Positions 8,829 to 18,225 are shown, counted from the stretch's first letter. The stretch is DNA of 64,000 nucleotides from CAVYXZ01 sp965223835 (GCA_965223835.1 CBDCXQ010000001.1:868001-932000); one strand, 5' to 3'. The notes: generated by a model from the letters alone, not told the origin. Program-made: numbers and translations.

Positions 8829-9193
8829 CTCAGGTACAGGAATAGCATTTGATAGAGCAAGAATATGACCAAAAGCCACATGCTACTGAGCGCCAGATCG
8901 CGAAAAAAACGGAGCCGCATGCGTCTTTTATCGAAGGTCAGTTCTGGCATACGAATGCGATAGAGCGCCCCGGCAGCGGATGAATTGTTCGGGTTGATGC
9001 GCAGAACATTGTCTAAACACACCGAACTCTGATCCAGCGATTCAACCGCAACGCTCAGCCACAGCCAGGCTTCTTCAAAATCGGCATCTTCATTAATGAG
9101 CGTGCGCAGGATGTTTTGCGCTTCTTCGCGGCGGTCAGCCTGCACCAATTCAATGGCTTCCAACAAACTATCAATTTGGGTCGTTGCAGCCAT
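8825..9193 (-). CDS. Small TPR-like protein with C-terminal membrane anchor
   Basis: A 122-aa product. The first two thirds look like one to two tetratricopeptide-type helical hairpins (LLEAIELVQADRREEAQNIL, then LDNVLRINPNNSSAAGALYR), and the end is a single transmembrane helix (about residues 98-121) with a positive cluster before it, predicting a tail-anchored topology with the TPR part in the cytoplasm. I chose the ATG at 9193, which shares an A with the TGA stop of the upstream deacetylase (TGATG); a GTG at 9196 is the alternative. Coupling to the deacetylase suggests a shared job. Partner unknown. Confidence 0.75.
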   Translation of the reverse strand: MAATTQIDSLLEAIELVQADRREEAQNILRTLINEDADFEEAWLWLSVAVESLDQSSVCLDNVLRINPNNSSAAGALYRIRMPELTFDKRRMRLRFFRDLALSSMWLLVIFLLYQMLFLYLS

Positions 9194-10065
9194 CACACAA
9201 CGCCCAGTGGCTCATCGGCGGTCACATTGTCAAATAAATCATGTTCGTCAACTCGTTCGTGACCCGGAGCCGGGAAGATGCGTGTAAAGCCCTGCTGGTT
9301 CATAAACATGCGCCGGAACCAGCGCGGGGGTTGGCCTCTGCCACCGCCAAGCTGACTGGCATGGCAGGCGCTGGCCGCTTCCCACTGGTCAAAATATTCA
9401 TGGATAGTCACACGAGTATTGGGGGGTTCGATATGATCGAGAATAGCTACCAGATCAATGTCTTTATTGCGACCCAGACGGCGCGGGTCATTTCCCCTTA
9501 ATCTCGACATCAAAATATTGTAACGCAAGCGGAGCGATGGGAAAGAGGAATAATATAGCTTCTGGGGCTGATAGGGTGCTTGTTCACCGGTGTCATAAGC
9601 GGCATCGCCAGCCAGTTGGATGGCATCGGTGGTCGCACGCTGGATTGCAATGTGGTCGGGGTGCCCGTAACCGCCAAATTTATTGAATGTCAGCACCACC
9701 TGGGGCCGAACTTCCCGGATAATCTCAACCACTTTACGGGCCATTTCTTCACGCGGGGCCTGCCATGAACAAGCCGGATCCTTGCTGGTCTCGGACCCCA
9801 TCATCCCGCTATCTTTATAACCCAACCGGAAAATCTGCTTAAAGCCCAGGATCTGATTCGCACAATCCAGTTCCGCCAATCGACGCTCGGCGATTGAATT
9901 GTATCCGTCCATGAATTCTGGCAAGATCGTGCCGACATCCCCATCGGTAGAGACAATCAGGTAGACGTCTACCCCTTCTGCGACATATTTCGAGATCAAT
10001 GCGCCATACCCGAAACTTTCATCATCTGGGTGTGCCAGTGACAACAATAACCGCCGGCTTGCCAT
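9193..10065 (-). CDS. PIG-L/LmbE family deacetylase
   Basis: Zinc-dependent N-acetylglucosamine-type deacetylase family. The 290-aa product begins with MASRRLLLSLAHPDDE, where AHPDDE supplies zinc ligands and the catalytic aspartate, and has the second zinc-ligand motif GYGHPDHIAI. The open frame extends to 10284, but the ATG at 10065 has a GGAGG at good spacing and starts immediately before the motif, as usual in the family. The substrate cannot be told from sequence: MshB (mycothiol), BshB (bacillithiol) and sugar-lipid deacetylases all share these motifs. It is followed by a coupled TPR-like gene. Confidence 0.9.
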   Translation of the reverse strand: MASRRLLLSLAHPDDESFGYGALISKYVAEGVDVYLIVSTDGDVGTILPEFMDGYNSIAERRLAELDCANQILGFKQIFRLGYKDSGMMGSETSKDPACSWQAPREEMARKVVEIIREVRPQVVLTFNKFGGYGHPDHIAIQRATTDAIQLAGDAAYDTGEQAPYQPQKLYYSSFPSLRLRYNILMSRLRGNDPRRLGRNKDIDLVAILDHIEPPNTRVTIHEYFDQWEAASACHASQLGGGRGQPPRWFRRMFMNQQGFTRIFPAPGHERVDEHDLFDNVTADEPLGVV

Positions 10066-10213
10066 CGTGAACCTGCCTCCAACTTGTAAACAATAAACCT
10101 GCAATCGTTCAATTATATACGGGTTGTGCCCAATATTCCCCTGTCCAATTTTCCAGGTAAGACTTATACTTGCCCGCTGGCAAAAACAGGCAATGATGAA
10201 ATGTGAGGCTTTT

Positions 10214-11578
10214 ATGCAACGCATTGCGCTCGTGTTGTTGACTCTTCTTGGTAGCGTTGGTTTGCTGCTGGCACTACCCGCCACTGCTGATGATGTGGCG
10301 ATTCAGATTACGCTGCCGGGCACGAATACCCCGCGGCCAACAGGATTCTCGACGAACACCCCCGCGGTGCCTTCGGCTACCCCAACAGCAACCTTCACGG
10401 CGACGAACACCCCCACCGCGACTGCAACTCCTACCGCAACCTCCACGCCAACGTTCACACCAACTGCGTCCTTTACACCGACTAATACGCCAACACCCAC
10501 GCCAACACCAATTGGCCCCTTCTTTTACCCCGAAGGCATCAATCCGCTAACTGGACAATTGTACCCGGATGAAGCGGCAATGGCCCGGCGGAATCTGATT
10601 GTGAAGATCTCTAATTTCCCGCCGATCGTGCGCCCACAGACGAGTGTCAATCTGGCGGATGTCGTTTTCGAGGTTGAGGCGGAAGGCGGCGTGACCCGTT
10701 TCGCTGCTATTTATCGCAATAACGCGCCAACGCATGTCGGTTCGGTTCGCAGTGCGCGCTTGCTCGAACTCGAACTGGTGCCGATGTTCAATGCGCTGTT
10801 AGCCTACTCCGGGACCAGCGAACCGATTCAACGGCTAATTCTGGCGTCTGATTTTGTTTTCCAGACATTTTCGCCACTTAAGGGTGATAACTGTCAGGAT
10901 GCGGGTTTCTGCCGCTTCCCCCGTGAGGGCCTGGACTATGAACATACTTTGTTCCTGGATACCACCAAATTGTATGAACTGGCTGACCGCCGTGAGGTGA
11001 ATACTGGCTACCGGGCACGCGGCTTTGCTTTTAATGCCACGCCTGATCCCAGCGGCTTGCCCGCCAATGACGTCTTTATCGACTGGTATGGACAGACCGA
11101 TGCCCGCTGGCAATTTGATGCAGCGACCGGACGGTACCTGCGGTATACAGACAGTATTGCGCACGCCGATGCTGCATCAGGTGAACAGATCTGGGCGGAT
11201 AATCTCTTGATTCTTGAAGTGCCACATGAGCGGCGTCCCGATTTATTCCCGGAAGGCTCGAATTATGAATCGCTGGAGATTCAACTATGGGATCAAGGCC
11301 GGGCGATGTTGGCGCGTGATGGTGTCTGGTATCAGGGTTTCTGGCGCCGCGCCGGTCGTGATCCGGGTGATGCATTGCAAATTATCTATGGCAATAACGC
11401 GCCTATGATGATGAAGCCGGGCCGCACCTGGGTGTCGATTGTGCGGGGCTTTGGTGATGTGATTATCAAGGAAGAGCAGCCAGATATGGCAGCCACCGGC
11501 ACCATTATTGCCGAGAGCGTTACCCCTACCCTGACCTGGACACCGGGACCCAGCCCGACGCCCGACCCGAGTGGTTAA
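10214..11578 (+). CDS. Secreted DUF3048 domain protein with Thr/Pro linker
   Basis: A 454-aa product with a signal peptide (about residues 1-25, ending ALPATA), a low-complexity linker (about 33-98) made of TPT, TNTPT and TATPT units, then a DUF3048 (YerB-like) region beginning at NPLTGQ. Family hallmarks visible are VKISNFPPIVRPQ, LADVVFEVEAEGG and GSVRSARLLELELV. Such linkers are typical of secreted Chloroflexota proteins and act as wall-spanning spacers. The function of DUF3048 is not settled. The ATG at 10214 has GAGG six bases upstream and starts directly at the signal peptide; a longer frame to 10124 would bury it. A strong terminator follows. Confidence 0.85.
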   Translation: MQRIALVLLTLLGSVGLLLALPATADDVAIQITLPGTNTPRPTGFSTNTPAVPSATPTATFTATNTPTATATPTATSTPTFTPTASFTPTNTPTPTPTPIGPFFYPEGINPLTGQLYPDEAAMARRNLIVKISNFPPIVRPQTSVNLADVVFEVEAEGGVTRFAAIYRNNAPTHVGSVRSARLLELELVPMFNALLAYSGTSEPIQRLILASDFVFQTFSPLKGDNCQDAGFCRFPREGLDYEHTLFLDTTKLYELADRREVNTGYRARGFAFNATPDPSGLPANDVFIDWYGQTDARWQFDAATGRYLRYTDSIAHADAASGEQIWADNLLILEVPHERRPDLFPEGSNYESLEIQLWDQGRAMLARDGVWYQGFWRRAGRDPGDALQIIYGNNAPMMMKPGRTWVSIVRGFGDVIIKEEQPDMAATGTIIAESVTPTLTWTPGPSPTPDPSG

Positions 11579-11592
11579 CAGTGGGAACGACC

Positions 11593-11626
11593 ACAGCTCT
11601 GCCCACCGAGCAGAGCTGTATTTTAT
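11593..11626 (+). terminator. Intrinsic terminator after the DUF3048 gene
   Basis: ACAGCTCTGC (11593-11602) pairs perfectly with GCAGAGCTGT (11610-11619) around a seven-base loop, followed by ATTTTAT. It lies 15 bases after the DUF3048 stop. Confidence 0.85.
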
Positions 11627-11661
11627 GCGAAGGTGTTAGGTTGGTGAACGATCAAATATGC

Positions 11662-12414
11662 TTATTCACTCTCGCTGTTGGTGGATTGCTGATTTTGTCG
11701 TTTTACGTCTTCGAGAAATTCCTCGATTTGGCGCGGAGTGCGGATGGACTGACCCCATTGGGCAGTTTCGTCACTCATGACATCCAGCGTGCCTTCGACC
11801 ATGGCACGGACACTGGCAACATACACGTCCTGCCCCATATCTTCCAGTGGTGACTGTGAATCGGCGACTTCCAGATTTTCCTCGGCGATCTCATATATCC
11901 CTGTAAGGCGATCCCACTGATATAGGTCGGCCAGGGTGGTAAATGCGCCACCCAATGCCGGAGCGACGATTGCGAGTACCATAAAGAGGCGAGCCCAATT
12001 ATTCGCACGTTCGCACCCCACTGGTGTCGTCGCCAGTCCATTTTCGGTGGTAGCTCCGGGCATGGCCTCTGGTAATTCGAAACCTGGGGTGATTACGTTC
12101 AGATCCTTTATCAAGCTTTTTAAGCTTTCGTTTTGCGCCATGGTGGCACAGTAACCTGCGTTGTGCAGCGAACTGGGAGCCAGGTAAAAAGTAACGATCA
12201 GGCCGGCCATAGCTGCTGAAAGCCCTGTTAGCAGGGCAAAAAAAGCTCGGAACCCGTTCACCTGCGCGGCAGCTTGCTGGTAAAGTTTTTGTCGATTTTG
12301 ATAATAAATTCGCTGGTCTTGTAGCGCAAACACCTCGAAAATCCGACGGCGAGTGTGCCAGCGTTTGCGTTCGGGGGAACGCTCGGTGGGGTTTAGAACA
12401 CTATTGGTTGCCAT
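11662..12414 (-). CDS. SLATT-like two-helix membrane protein (second of pair)
   Basis: A 250-aa product with two membrane segments, one near residues 60-80 (FFALLTGLSAAMAGLIVTFY) and one near 130-155, with a long loop between, then a helical C-terminal half containing the ADLYQWDRLTGIYEIAEENL segment. The pattern of an N-terminal basic helix, two transmembrane helices and a helical tail is that of SLATT domains, pore-forming effectors of nucleotide-signalled defence systems. It starts two bases after the stop of the similar gene upstream, so the two form an operon. No cyclase, SLOG or protease sensor gene is adjacent. The family call is from pattern only. Confidence 0.5.
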   Translation of the reverse strand: MATNSVLNPTERSPERKRWHTRRRIFEVFALQDQRIYYQNRQKLYQQAAAQVNGFRAFFALLTGLSAAMAGLIVTFYLAPSSLHNAGYCATMAQNESLKSLIKDLNVITPGFELPEAMPGATTENGLATTPVGCERANNWARLFMVLAIVAPALGGAFTTLADLYQWDRLTGIYEIAEENLEVADSQSPLEDMGQDVYVASVRAMVEGTLDVMSDETAQWGQSIRTPRQIEEFLEDVKRQNQQSTNSESE

Positions 12415-12416
12415 GA

Positions 12417-13220
12417 TTAGCGATCTCCCTTTTGTGGCTGGCTATCCTGTGGGTTTGGTTGACTGTTGACTGGCGGCTCAGCGTTGGTCGTGGCATCAAC
12501 TGATTTGGTGGGATCAACGCCGCGATTAATATCAGCGGCCCGTCGAGCTAGTAACATTTGTAATACATACGGTTCTCTAATATTGCCATTATTATCATAT
12601 TCTTCGTAAGGGCGCACCCGGCCCAGATACCGAAAATATTCGCGGCGTAGGGCTTCAGCCCGCTGGCGATTTTTCAGCCAATTTTGTAATGGTGATTGGC
12701 GTCCACTGATCGTGGCGAGAAAAGTTGCCAACAATGCAATCACGGTTTCGATAAAAGAATAGATTGGCATATTTTCTGGGTTCGAATTAAATTCCAGGGC
12801 TTGTAACGAACCGGCGAGACCGGCGGCAGCTGCCAGCAGGAGGTAAAGAATCTGGAACCTTTGATACTTAATCTGGTGTTTTTTGGCGTAATGATCGCGC
12901 TGGCGAAAGAGGCGTAATAATTCATAATCTAGAAAGCGAACATCACTTTGAATCAGGTCTAGATCGATATCGCCATCTTTGGCGGCAAGTTCTTTCAGTT
13001 TATTCCGATTAATTAGCTCGAAGTCTGTATGAGGTTCCGTCGGGACAAAATTGATCGGCCAGAATGGAAGTTGCTGAATGAAGGCAGGTAATCGTTTACG
13101 CCATGGTTTTTGGTCCCCCTGTGAACTGGGGGATTCGTTGATTTCGGTCACATCAAGTTGCTGATTTGGGTCTTCAGGTGGCTGTGATGATGGTTGGCTA
13201 GTCAATGGACTATCACGCAT
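12417..13220 (-). CDS. SLATT/DUF4231-like membrane protein (first of pair)
   Basis: A 267-aa product. Residues 1-60 are a charged, disordered-looking head; about 85-230 hold a DUF4231/SLATT-like unit with the start LDYELLRLFRQRDHYAKKH, two transmembrane helices (ILYLLLAAAAGLAGSL and FIETVIALLATFLATI) and the following basic helix RQRAEALRREYFRYLG. The tail is Pro/Asn-rich. An AAGGAG lies before the ATG at 13220. Together with the next gene it could be a split version of proteins that carry two SLATT domains in one chain. Membrane location is clear; a defence role is inference. Confidence 0.6.
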   Translation of the reverse strand: MRDSPLTSQPSSQPPEDPNQQLDVTEINESPSSQGDQKPWRKRLPAFIQQLPFWPINFVPTEPHTDFELINRNKLKELAAKDGDIDLDLIQSDVRFLDYELLRLFRQRDHYAKKHQIKYQRFQILYLLLAAAAGLAGSLQALEFNSNPENMPIYSFIETVIALLATFLATISGRQSPLQNWLKNRQRAEALRREYFRYLGRVRPYEEYDNNGNIREPYVLQMLLARRAADINRGVDPTKSVDATTNAEPPVNSQPNPQDSQPQKGDR

Positions 13221-13292
13221 TATGTTTCTCCTTGTACACTGTTATCATTATCTATTAGTTTACTGTAATTTATTTATGGTGTGTAGCAACCA

Positions 13293-14147
13293 ATGTCTGA
13301 AACAAATCCCCGCCTGCATATTATCCTCGCCAGAGAGGCCAACCGCGCTATTGCGATTCGGCGTGGCCCAACCGATTGGTTTCGTCTTTCGCTATGGCAT
13401 ACGGACCGCGACGAATTCGAACATGGACAATGGTTCAAGGGAAAAATCTTTCCCTACCGCAGTGACATCTCGCCCGATGGCACGCTGTTCATCTATTTCG
13501 CTGCTAAATATGCCGGGGCGCCGGGGCGCTTTGGTCTGGATTATTGCGACACCTGGACCGCGATCAGCAAGCCGCCGTACTTCACGGCCTTGACACTATG
13601 GCCGAGCACGATGGGGACATGGATGGGTGGTGGGCTATTTGAGCGTAACCGTCGGCTGTGGCTCAATTTTGTTCCCGGCTTATCGACGACACCCCATCCC
13701 GATTTTCCGCTGCCCAAAAAATTCAGGGTGACAGCGGCTGCTGATCGACTGCCCGGTGACATGCCCATTTATGCGCAACGGTTGCAACGCGACGGCTGGA
13801 CATTGCAGCCAGCGGGATCGTATGCGACATCAGATTGGCAATGGGGGAAAGATTGGTGTTGGGGTAAGGCATTGATGTGGCATAAACCACATGGCGATTT
13901 TACATTGATGATGGAATGGCTGGACGAAGAATATAATTTCGCGCTGCTACGGGGTGATGATGAGACGCTGTTGAATGGCATTTCCTGGGCCGATTGGGAC
14001 CAGCAAGGGCGGTTAGTTGGAGTCAGCAATGGTCAGGTGGTAATGATGAATCCGGTTGCACCAAATGAGGACCGACTCGTAGTAGAAGATTTCAACGATC
14101 AGACGCCCGACCCACAGTCGGCGCCATCATGGGCCAAGCGCTGGTAA
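13293..14147 (+). CDS. Hypothetical protein, 284 aa, Trp-rich
   Basis: I do not recognise the family. The protein is soluble and unusually rich in tryptophan and other aromatics, for example DWFRLSLWHTDRDEFEHGQW and GSYATSDWQWGKDWCWGKA. It has no signal peptide and no transmembrane helix. The repeated beta-strand-like segments suggest a beta-propeller-like or sandwich fold, but this is a guess from composition. No clear Shine-Dalgarno precedes the ATG at 13293. It is convergent with the SGNH hydrolase gene, whose stop is three bases away. Full-length, normal-looking codon use argues for a real gene. Confidence 0.7.
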   Translation: MSETNPRLHIILAREANRAIAIRRGPTDWFRLSLWHTDRDEFEHGQWFKGKIFPYRSDISPDGTLFIYFAAKYAGAPGRFGLDYCDTWTAISKPPYFTALTLWPSTMGTWMGGGLFERNRRLWLNFVPGLSTTPHPDFPLPKKFRVTAAADRLPGDMPIYAQRLQRDGWTLQPAGSYATSDWQWGKDWCWGKALMWHKPHGDFTLMMEWLDEEYNFALLRGDDETLLNGISWADWDQQGRLVGVSNGQVVMMNPVAPNEDRLVVEDFNDQTPDPQSAPSWAKRW

Positions 14148-14150
14148 AGG

Positions 14151-14732
14151 CTATCGGTGAGATGCCATCAACCAGCCTGCGATATACGCCGCCTGTTTCG
14201 CTCGAATGTGGTCGTGAAAATGCACATGATCGCAGTATAGATCAGCGCCGAGATTAAGGGTCATACTGTACAGATCAATCATCGGCACGACGTTTAAACG
14301 CATGACGGCATCGGCAATCGCGTTGTAAGTGTCACAGTCTTTGGCAAAGCGATGAAACGCCATTTCGGGTTGATTGTGAACAATCTCATCAACTGGCGTG
14401 GTCCGTACCCAGAAGATTTGAGGTACCATTTCCTTCGCCAGTTGGATAATCGCTGCGAGATTCGATTCATAGTCATCAGGTGAGACTTGCGTTTCGCCGG
14501 TGGCCGGGTAGGTCTTGATGTCGTGTAGGCCGCAATTCAGTAGCAGAACATCAGCCGCAATACTGCCACTTTTTTGCATCGTCCGCAGATAGCGCAGCAC
14601 ATTATTTGAATCACCGCCGTTGTCGATCATGCGCGCATACGAAAATTGTCCGGCCAGATACTGTTCCAGATAGGGTCCATACTGCATCGAAATGCTGTCA
14701 CCGATGACGAATAGGCGGGGGAGTTTGGTCAT
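14151..14732 (-). CDS. SGNH/GDSL-type hydrolase
   Basis: A 193-aa esterase-type protein with the SGNH blocks: nucleophile serine in FVIGDSISMQYG, the glycine block around NGGDSNN, the asparagine block LLLNCGLHDI, and the catalytic Asp/His in CDHVHFHDH. No signal peptide, so it probably acts in the cytoplasm. The ATG at 14732 follows directly on the TAG stop of the lipoprotein gene with no gap, so the two are coupled. The substrate is open; acyl or acetyl esters of sugars are common for this group. Confidence 0.88.
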   Translation of the reverse strand: MTKLPRLFVIGDSISMQYGPYLEQYLAGQFSYARMIDNGGDSNNVLRYLRTMQKSGSIAADVLLLNCGLHDIKTYPATGETQVSPDDYESNLAAIIQLAKEMVPQIFWVRTTPVDEIVHNQPEMAFHRFAKDCDTYNAIADAVMRLNVVPMIDLYSMTLNLGADLYCDHVHFHDHIRAKQAAYIAGWLMASHR

Positions 14733-15164
14733 CTAATTTTCCTTTGCCCGTGATGTTTCCAGTACGATCTCGACACCGTCTGGATACAGAATTTCGAAAT
14801 TGCCCGGCAAAAGCCCGTGACTTCCAATGAAACTATAGGACTGGTTGCCACTATGACGTACAAACCAACTGAAAAAGTCATCCTGATAAATATTGATTTC
14901 CTTGTAGAAGCGCCCAGTGGAATCAGTAAAAAGACTTTGTTCAGCAAGTGGCGTTGTGTTTGGGCAAGAGGTGCGTCCAACACTACCGACAATGACTTCA
15001 GCGCCCGCTATGGGGTTGCCATCAGTATCCTGAACTGTGCCATAGAATTCAAGTGTTTGGAGATCACAGTCTTGCATTGGAAATCCCATTGGATATCCGC
15101 CGCAGCCTGATAGCACAAGGATAATCGCCATCGCGAATCCAAGATATGTGTTAATCTGAATCAT
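14733..15164 (-). CDS. Lipoprotein with carboxypeptidase-regulatory-like beta domain
   Basis: A 143-aa product with a short basic-poor start, a hydrophobic signal and the lipobox LSGC near residue 21. The mature part contains GTVQDTDGNPIAGAEVIVGS, the typical start of a transthyretin-like carboxypeptidase-regulatory domain, followed by DSTGRFYKEI, so it is an extracytoplasmic beta-sandwich. This is a binding or spacer domain, not an enzyme. It is the first gene of a two-gene unit with the SGNH hydrolase, with which it is contiguous (stop TAG then ATG). Confidence 0.7.
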   Translation of the reverse strand: MIQINTYLGFAMAIILVLSGCGGYPMGFPMQDCDLQTLEFYGTVQDTDGNPIAGAEVIVGSVGRTSCPNTTPLAEQSLFTDSTGRFYKEINIYQDDFFSWFVRHSGNQSYSFIGSHGLLPGNFEILYPDGVEIVLETSRAKEN

Positions 15165-15185
15165 GGGCCAGAACTTGCAATTATC

Positions 15186-16340
15186 TTAGCGACTCAAAAT
15201 ATGTGTGACGACGGTTGCGCCGGTGCCGCCAATGTTTTGGGTCATGCCAATGGTGGCGTTGGGCACTTGATTCTTACCCGCGTCGCCGCGCAGTTGCGTG
15301 ATGAGATCGACCAGTTCGTACACGCCGGTTGCGCCCACCGGATGCCCGCGCCCCTTGAGGCCGCCCATGGTGCTGATCGGCACGCGCCCGGTCGGTGTGA
15401 TCTCGCCGTTTTGCGCCAGATCAACACCTTTGCCTGATTCGGCGAAGCCTGCCGCTTCCAGACTTAAAGCCGCCATAATCGAGAAGGCATCATGGACTTC
15501 GAATACATCAATATCATCTGGTGCCAGACCCGATTTTTCATACGCTTTTTGCGCACTCAATCGGGCTGCCGCCAGGTCCAGCATGTTGATGCGCCCGGCC
15601 AGATCAAGCGAATCAGTGGCGGTGGTGCTGGCGATGACTCGAATCGGCGCATTAGCAGTCAGGTCTTTTGCCATCGCCAACGGGGCCAGAATCACGGCGG
15701 CGGAACCATCGGATATGGGCGAACTGTCGAACAGGTTGATAGGGTCGGCAATAATGGGTGAGCGGCGATAGATCTCTTCTGAGATCGCCTTCTGGAACAT
15801 GGCATTCGGATTGTTTACAGCGTTGGCATGGGCATTCACGCTAAAGGGGGCGAAGCACTCGTGCGGCACATTATACTCGTGCATATAACGCTGCATGATG
15901 AGCGCGTTGAGGGCCACAAAGGATGCGCCATGTGCGCCTTCGAAATCGGCATCAGCGGCAGTGGCTAAAGCTGCCGTGATATGCGCCATCGTAGCATCGG
16001 TCATTTTTTCTACGCCACAAACGGCGACGACATCCAACATCCCACTGCCCACCGCACGAACTGCTGCTTGAAACGCGGTGCCGCCAGAGGCACAGGCCGC
16101 TTCCACTGTAGTCGCCTCGATGCCCCGCCAACCGGCATGATCGGCCAGCAATGCGCCTAGATGAGCCTGATTGCTGAGGCGTGGGGCAAGCATGTTGGCA
16201 ACGAACAGTGCTTCTGGTTTGTCGATGCCGGCATCATTTACCGCATCACGCAGGGCATTCGTGCCCAGATCGCGCAGACTATAATCCCATAGTTCGCCAA
16301 TGGGCGTTTGACCAATTCCAATGACGCATACGTCACGCAT
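15186..16340 (-). CDS. Thiolase family protein (SCP2/acetyl-CoA C-acetyltransferase type)
   Basis: A 384-aa thiolase-fold enzyme of the SCP-x/archaeal acetoacetyl-CoA thiolase type. The nucleophilic Cys lies in EAACASGGTAFQAA, the catalytic His in GLKGRGHPVGATG, and VFEVHDAFS is the third family block; the usual second active-site Cys near the C-terminus is replaced by the NIGGTGAT segment, as in this subfamily. The frame extends to 16400, but the ATG at 16340 begins MRDVCVIGIGQTP, the standard thiolase start. Related genes often sit beside a DUF35 OB-fold partner; none is visible here. It is divergent from proS. Confidence 0.88.
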   Translation of the reverse strand: MRDVCVIGIGQTPIGELWDYSLRDLGTNALRDAVNDAGIDKPEALFVANMLAPRLSNQAHLGALLADHAGWRGIEATTVEAACASGGTAFQAAVRAVGSGMLDVVAVCGVEKMTDATMAHITAALATAADADFEGAHGASFVALNALIMQRYMHEYNVPHECFAPFSVNAHANAVNNPNAMFQKAISEEIYRRSPIIADPINLFDSSPISDGSAAVILAPLAMAKDLTANAPIRVIASTTATDSLDLAGRINMLDLAAARLSAQKAYEKSGLAPDDIDVFEVHDAFSIMAALSLEAAGFAESGKGVDLAQNGEITPTGRVPISTMGGLKGRGHPVGATGVYELVDLITQLRGDAGKNQVPNATIGMTQNIGGTGATVVTHILSR

Positions 16341-16467
16341 ACAATATCCTGTTCCGTTTTTCACAATATCAAGCGTACTATAGCATAGCAAAACTCTCAA
16401 AACCTAGCGGATTAACCGGGTGGACCGTTACAATCATCAGCGCTTAATGATTAGGAGGATAATCACC

Positions 16468-18225
16468 ATGCGGATGACCCAATTATTCAGCCAGACCTTG
16501 CGTGATGCCCCCGTTGAAGCGGAAATCCCCAGCCATCAATTGTTGCTGCGGGCCGGGTATATTCGGCAATTATCCGCGGGTGTGTTTAGCTATTTGCCGC
16601 TGGGGTGGCGGGCATTACGCAAGATTGAAGCCATCATCCGCGATGAAATGGATGCCATTGGCGGTCAGGAAATCTCCATGCCGGTGGTGCAATCGGCGGA
16701 CCTGTGGCGCGAATCCGGGCGCTGGTACGAGTATGATGCCTCGCTCACCCGGTTTCAGGATCGGGCGGGTCGCGATATGGTTTTGGCGACAACGCACGAA
16801 GAGGCAACGGCTGATCTGGTGCGCAAAGAAATCACGTCTTATCGCCAGCTACCGGCACTGGTCTATCAAATTCAGACCAAATGGCGCGACGAGCCGCGCC
16901 CGCGGGCCGGGTTGATTCGGGTGCGCGAGTTTATCATGAAGGACAGCTACACGTTGGACCGGGATGAGGCCGGTCTGGATGTGCAATATCGTCGACATTA
17001 TCAATCTTACTTCAACATTTATCAGCGGTGTGGTTTGCCGGTCATCGTTGTGGGTGCGGATACGGGTATGATGGGCGGCACGCTGTCACATGAGTACATG
17101 TACCTGACACCTACCGGGGAAGATACGCTGCTGGTATGCGATCATTGTGGTTATGCGGCGAATCGGGAGATCGCCCGCTTTCAGAAGCCGTTGGCTCCAG
17201 CTGAAGCGATGCTGCCGTTGGAGAAAATCGCCACGCCGGACACGACAACGATTGAAGCGCTGACGCAATTGCTCGATATATCACCAGCCCGCACTGCCAA
17301 AGCAGTGTTTTTGATGGCGACGTTTATTGAAGGCGCAGAACGCAGCGAACGGTTCGTCTTTGCCGTTGTGCGCGGTGATATGGAACTCAATGAAATTAAG
17401 TTGAGCAATGTGTTGGAGGTAAAAGCGCTGCGCCCGGCAACCGAAGCGGAGATTCGAGCGATTGGGGCGGTCCCCGGATATGGCTCACCAGTCGGCGTCG
17501 GGGACTGCATTGTGGTGGTTGATGACGCGGTTGCGGAATCGCCTAATCTGGTCGCTGGGGCCAATGAGCAAGGTTATCATCTGCTGAATGTCAACCTGGG
17601 CCGTGATTTTACGGCGGATGTGGTAGCCGATATTGCCAGCGCCAGCAGCGGCGACGCTTGTGTCAGTTGTGGTCATGCATTGGAAACCGTGCGCGGTGTG
17701 GAAGTCGGCAACATTTTTAAGCTCGGAACCCGCTTCTCCGAAAAACTCAATGCCACCTATGTTGATACCGAAGGCAATGCGCACCCGGTAGTGATGGGGT
17801 CCTATGGCATTGGGGTTGGGCGCTTGCTGGCCTGTATCGCTGAACATCACCATGATGATGATGGTCTCATCTGGCCGGTGAGCATCGCGCCCTATCCGGT
17901 GCATCTGGTGCAGTTACCCGGCGCGGAAGCTGTCGCTGAACAGCTTTATTCCGAATTACACCGGTCGGGCATTGACGTGTTGCTGGATGACCGCGACAGT
18001 CGGGCCGGCGTCAAGTTTAAAGATGCCGACCTCATTGGTCTGCCGCTGCGCCTGACCGTTGGCGAACGTTCACTCGCTAATGGCGGGGTCGAATATAAAC
18101 GCCGCGATCAAGCTGAGCGAGAAACCGTACCGCTCGATAGCATTATTGACCGGGTGCAGGCAGCGTTGTTCGCGCTGCAGTCTGCACTGGATGCGCAACG
18201 GGTAACGGTGGAATATAAAGGGTGA
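16468..18225 (+). CDS. proS: Prolyl-tRNA synthetase, bacterial type with editing insertion
   Basis: Charges tRNA-Pro. The 585-aa product has class II motif 2 (QTKWRDEPRPRAGLIRVREF), the bacterial INS editing insertion between about residues 225 and 405, motif 3 (GIGVGRLLACIAEHH), and a C-terminal anticodon-binding domain (DRDSRAGVKFKDADLIGLPL). The start at 16468 is set by AGGAGG nine bases upstream; the frame reaches 16420. It is followed after about 200 bases by a second proline--tRNA ligase of the archaeal/eukaryotic type, so the genome encodes two unlike enzymes for one reaction. Confidence 0.96.
   Translation: MRMTQLFSQTLRDAPVEAEIPSHQLLLRAGYIRQLSAGVFSYLPLGWRALRKIEAIIRDEMDAIGGQEISMPVVQSADLWRESGRWYEYDASLTRFQDRAGRDMVLATTHEEATADLVRKEITSYRQLPALVYQIQTKWRDEPRPRAGLIRVREFIMKDSYTLDRDEAGLDVQYRRHYQSYFNIYQRCGLPVIVVGADTGMMGGTLSHEYMYLTPTGEDTLLVCDHCGYAANREIARFQKPLAPAEAMLPLEKIATPDTTTIEALTQLLDISPARTAKAVFLMATFIEGAERSERFVFAVVRGDMELNEIKLSNVLEVKALRPATEAEIRAIGAVPGYGSPVGVGDCIVVVDDAVAESPNLVAGANEQGYHLLNVNLGRDFTADVVADIASASSGDACVSCGHALETVRGVEVGNIFKLGTRFSEKLNATYVDTEGNAHPVVMGSYGIGVGRLLACIAEHHHDDDGLIWPVSIAPYPVHLVQLPGAEAVAEQLYSELHRSGIDVLLDDRDSRAGVKFKDADLIGLPLRLTVGERSLANGGVEYKRRDQAERETVPLDSIIDRVQAALFALQSALDAQRVTVEYKG

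Noticed and set aside
10303..10500. Minus-strand Val/Gly-rich frame in the DUF3048 gene
   Set aside because: Shadow of the Thr/Pro linker; reverse reading of ACN/CCN codons gives Val/Gly.
16405..16440. T-box leader (GGGTGGACCG) before the first proS gene
   Set aside because: The match to the T-box core lacks a base and there is no room for the stem I/antiterminator leader between the divergent thiolase and the start codon.
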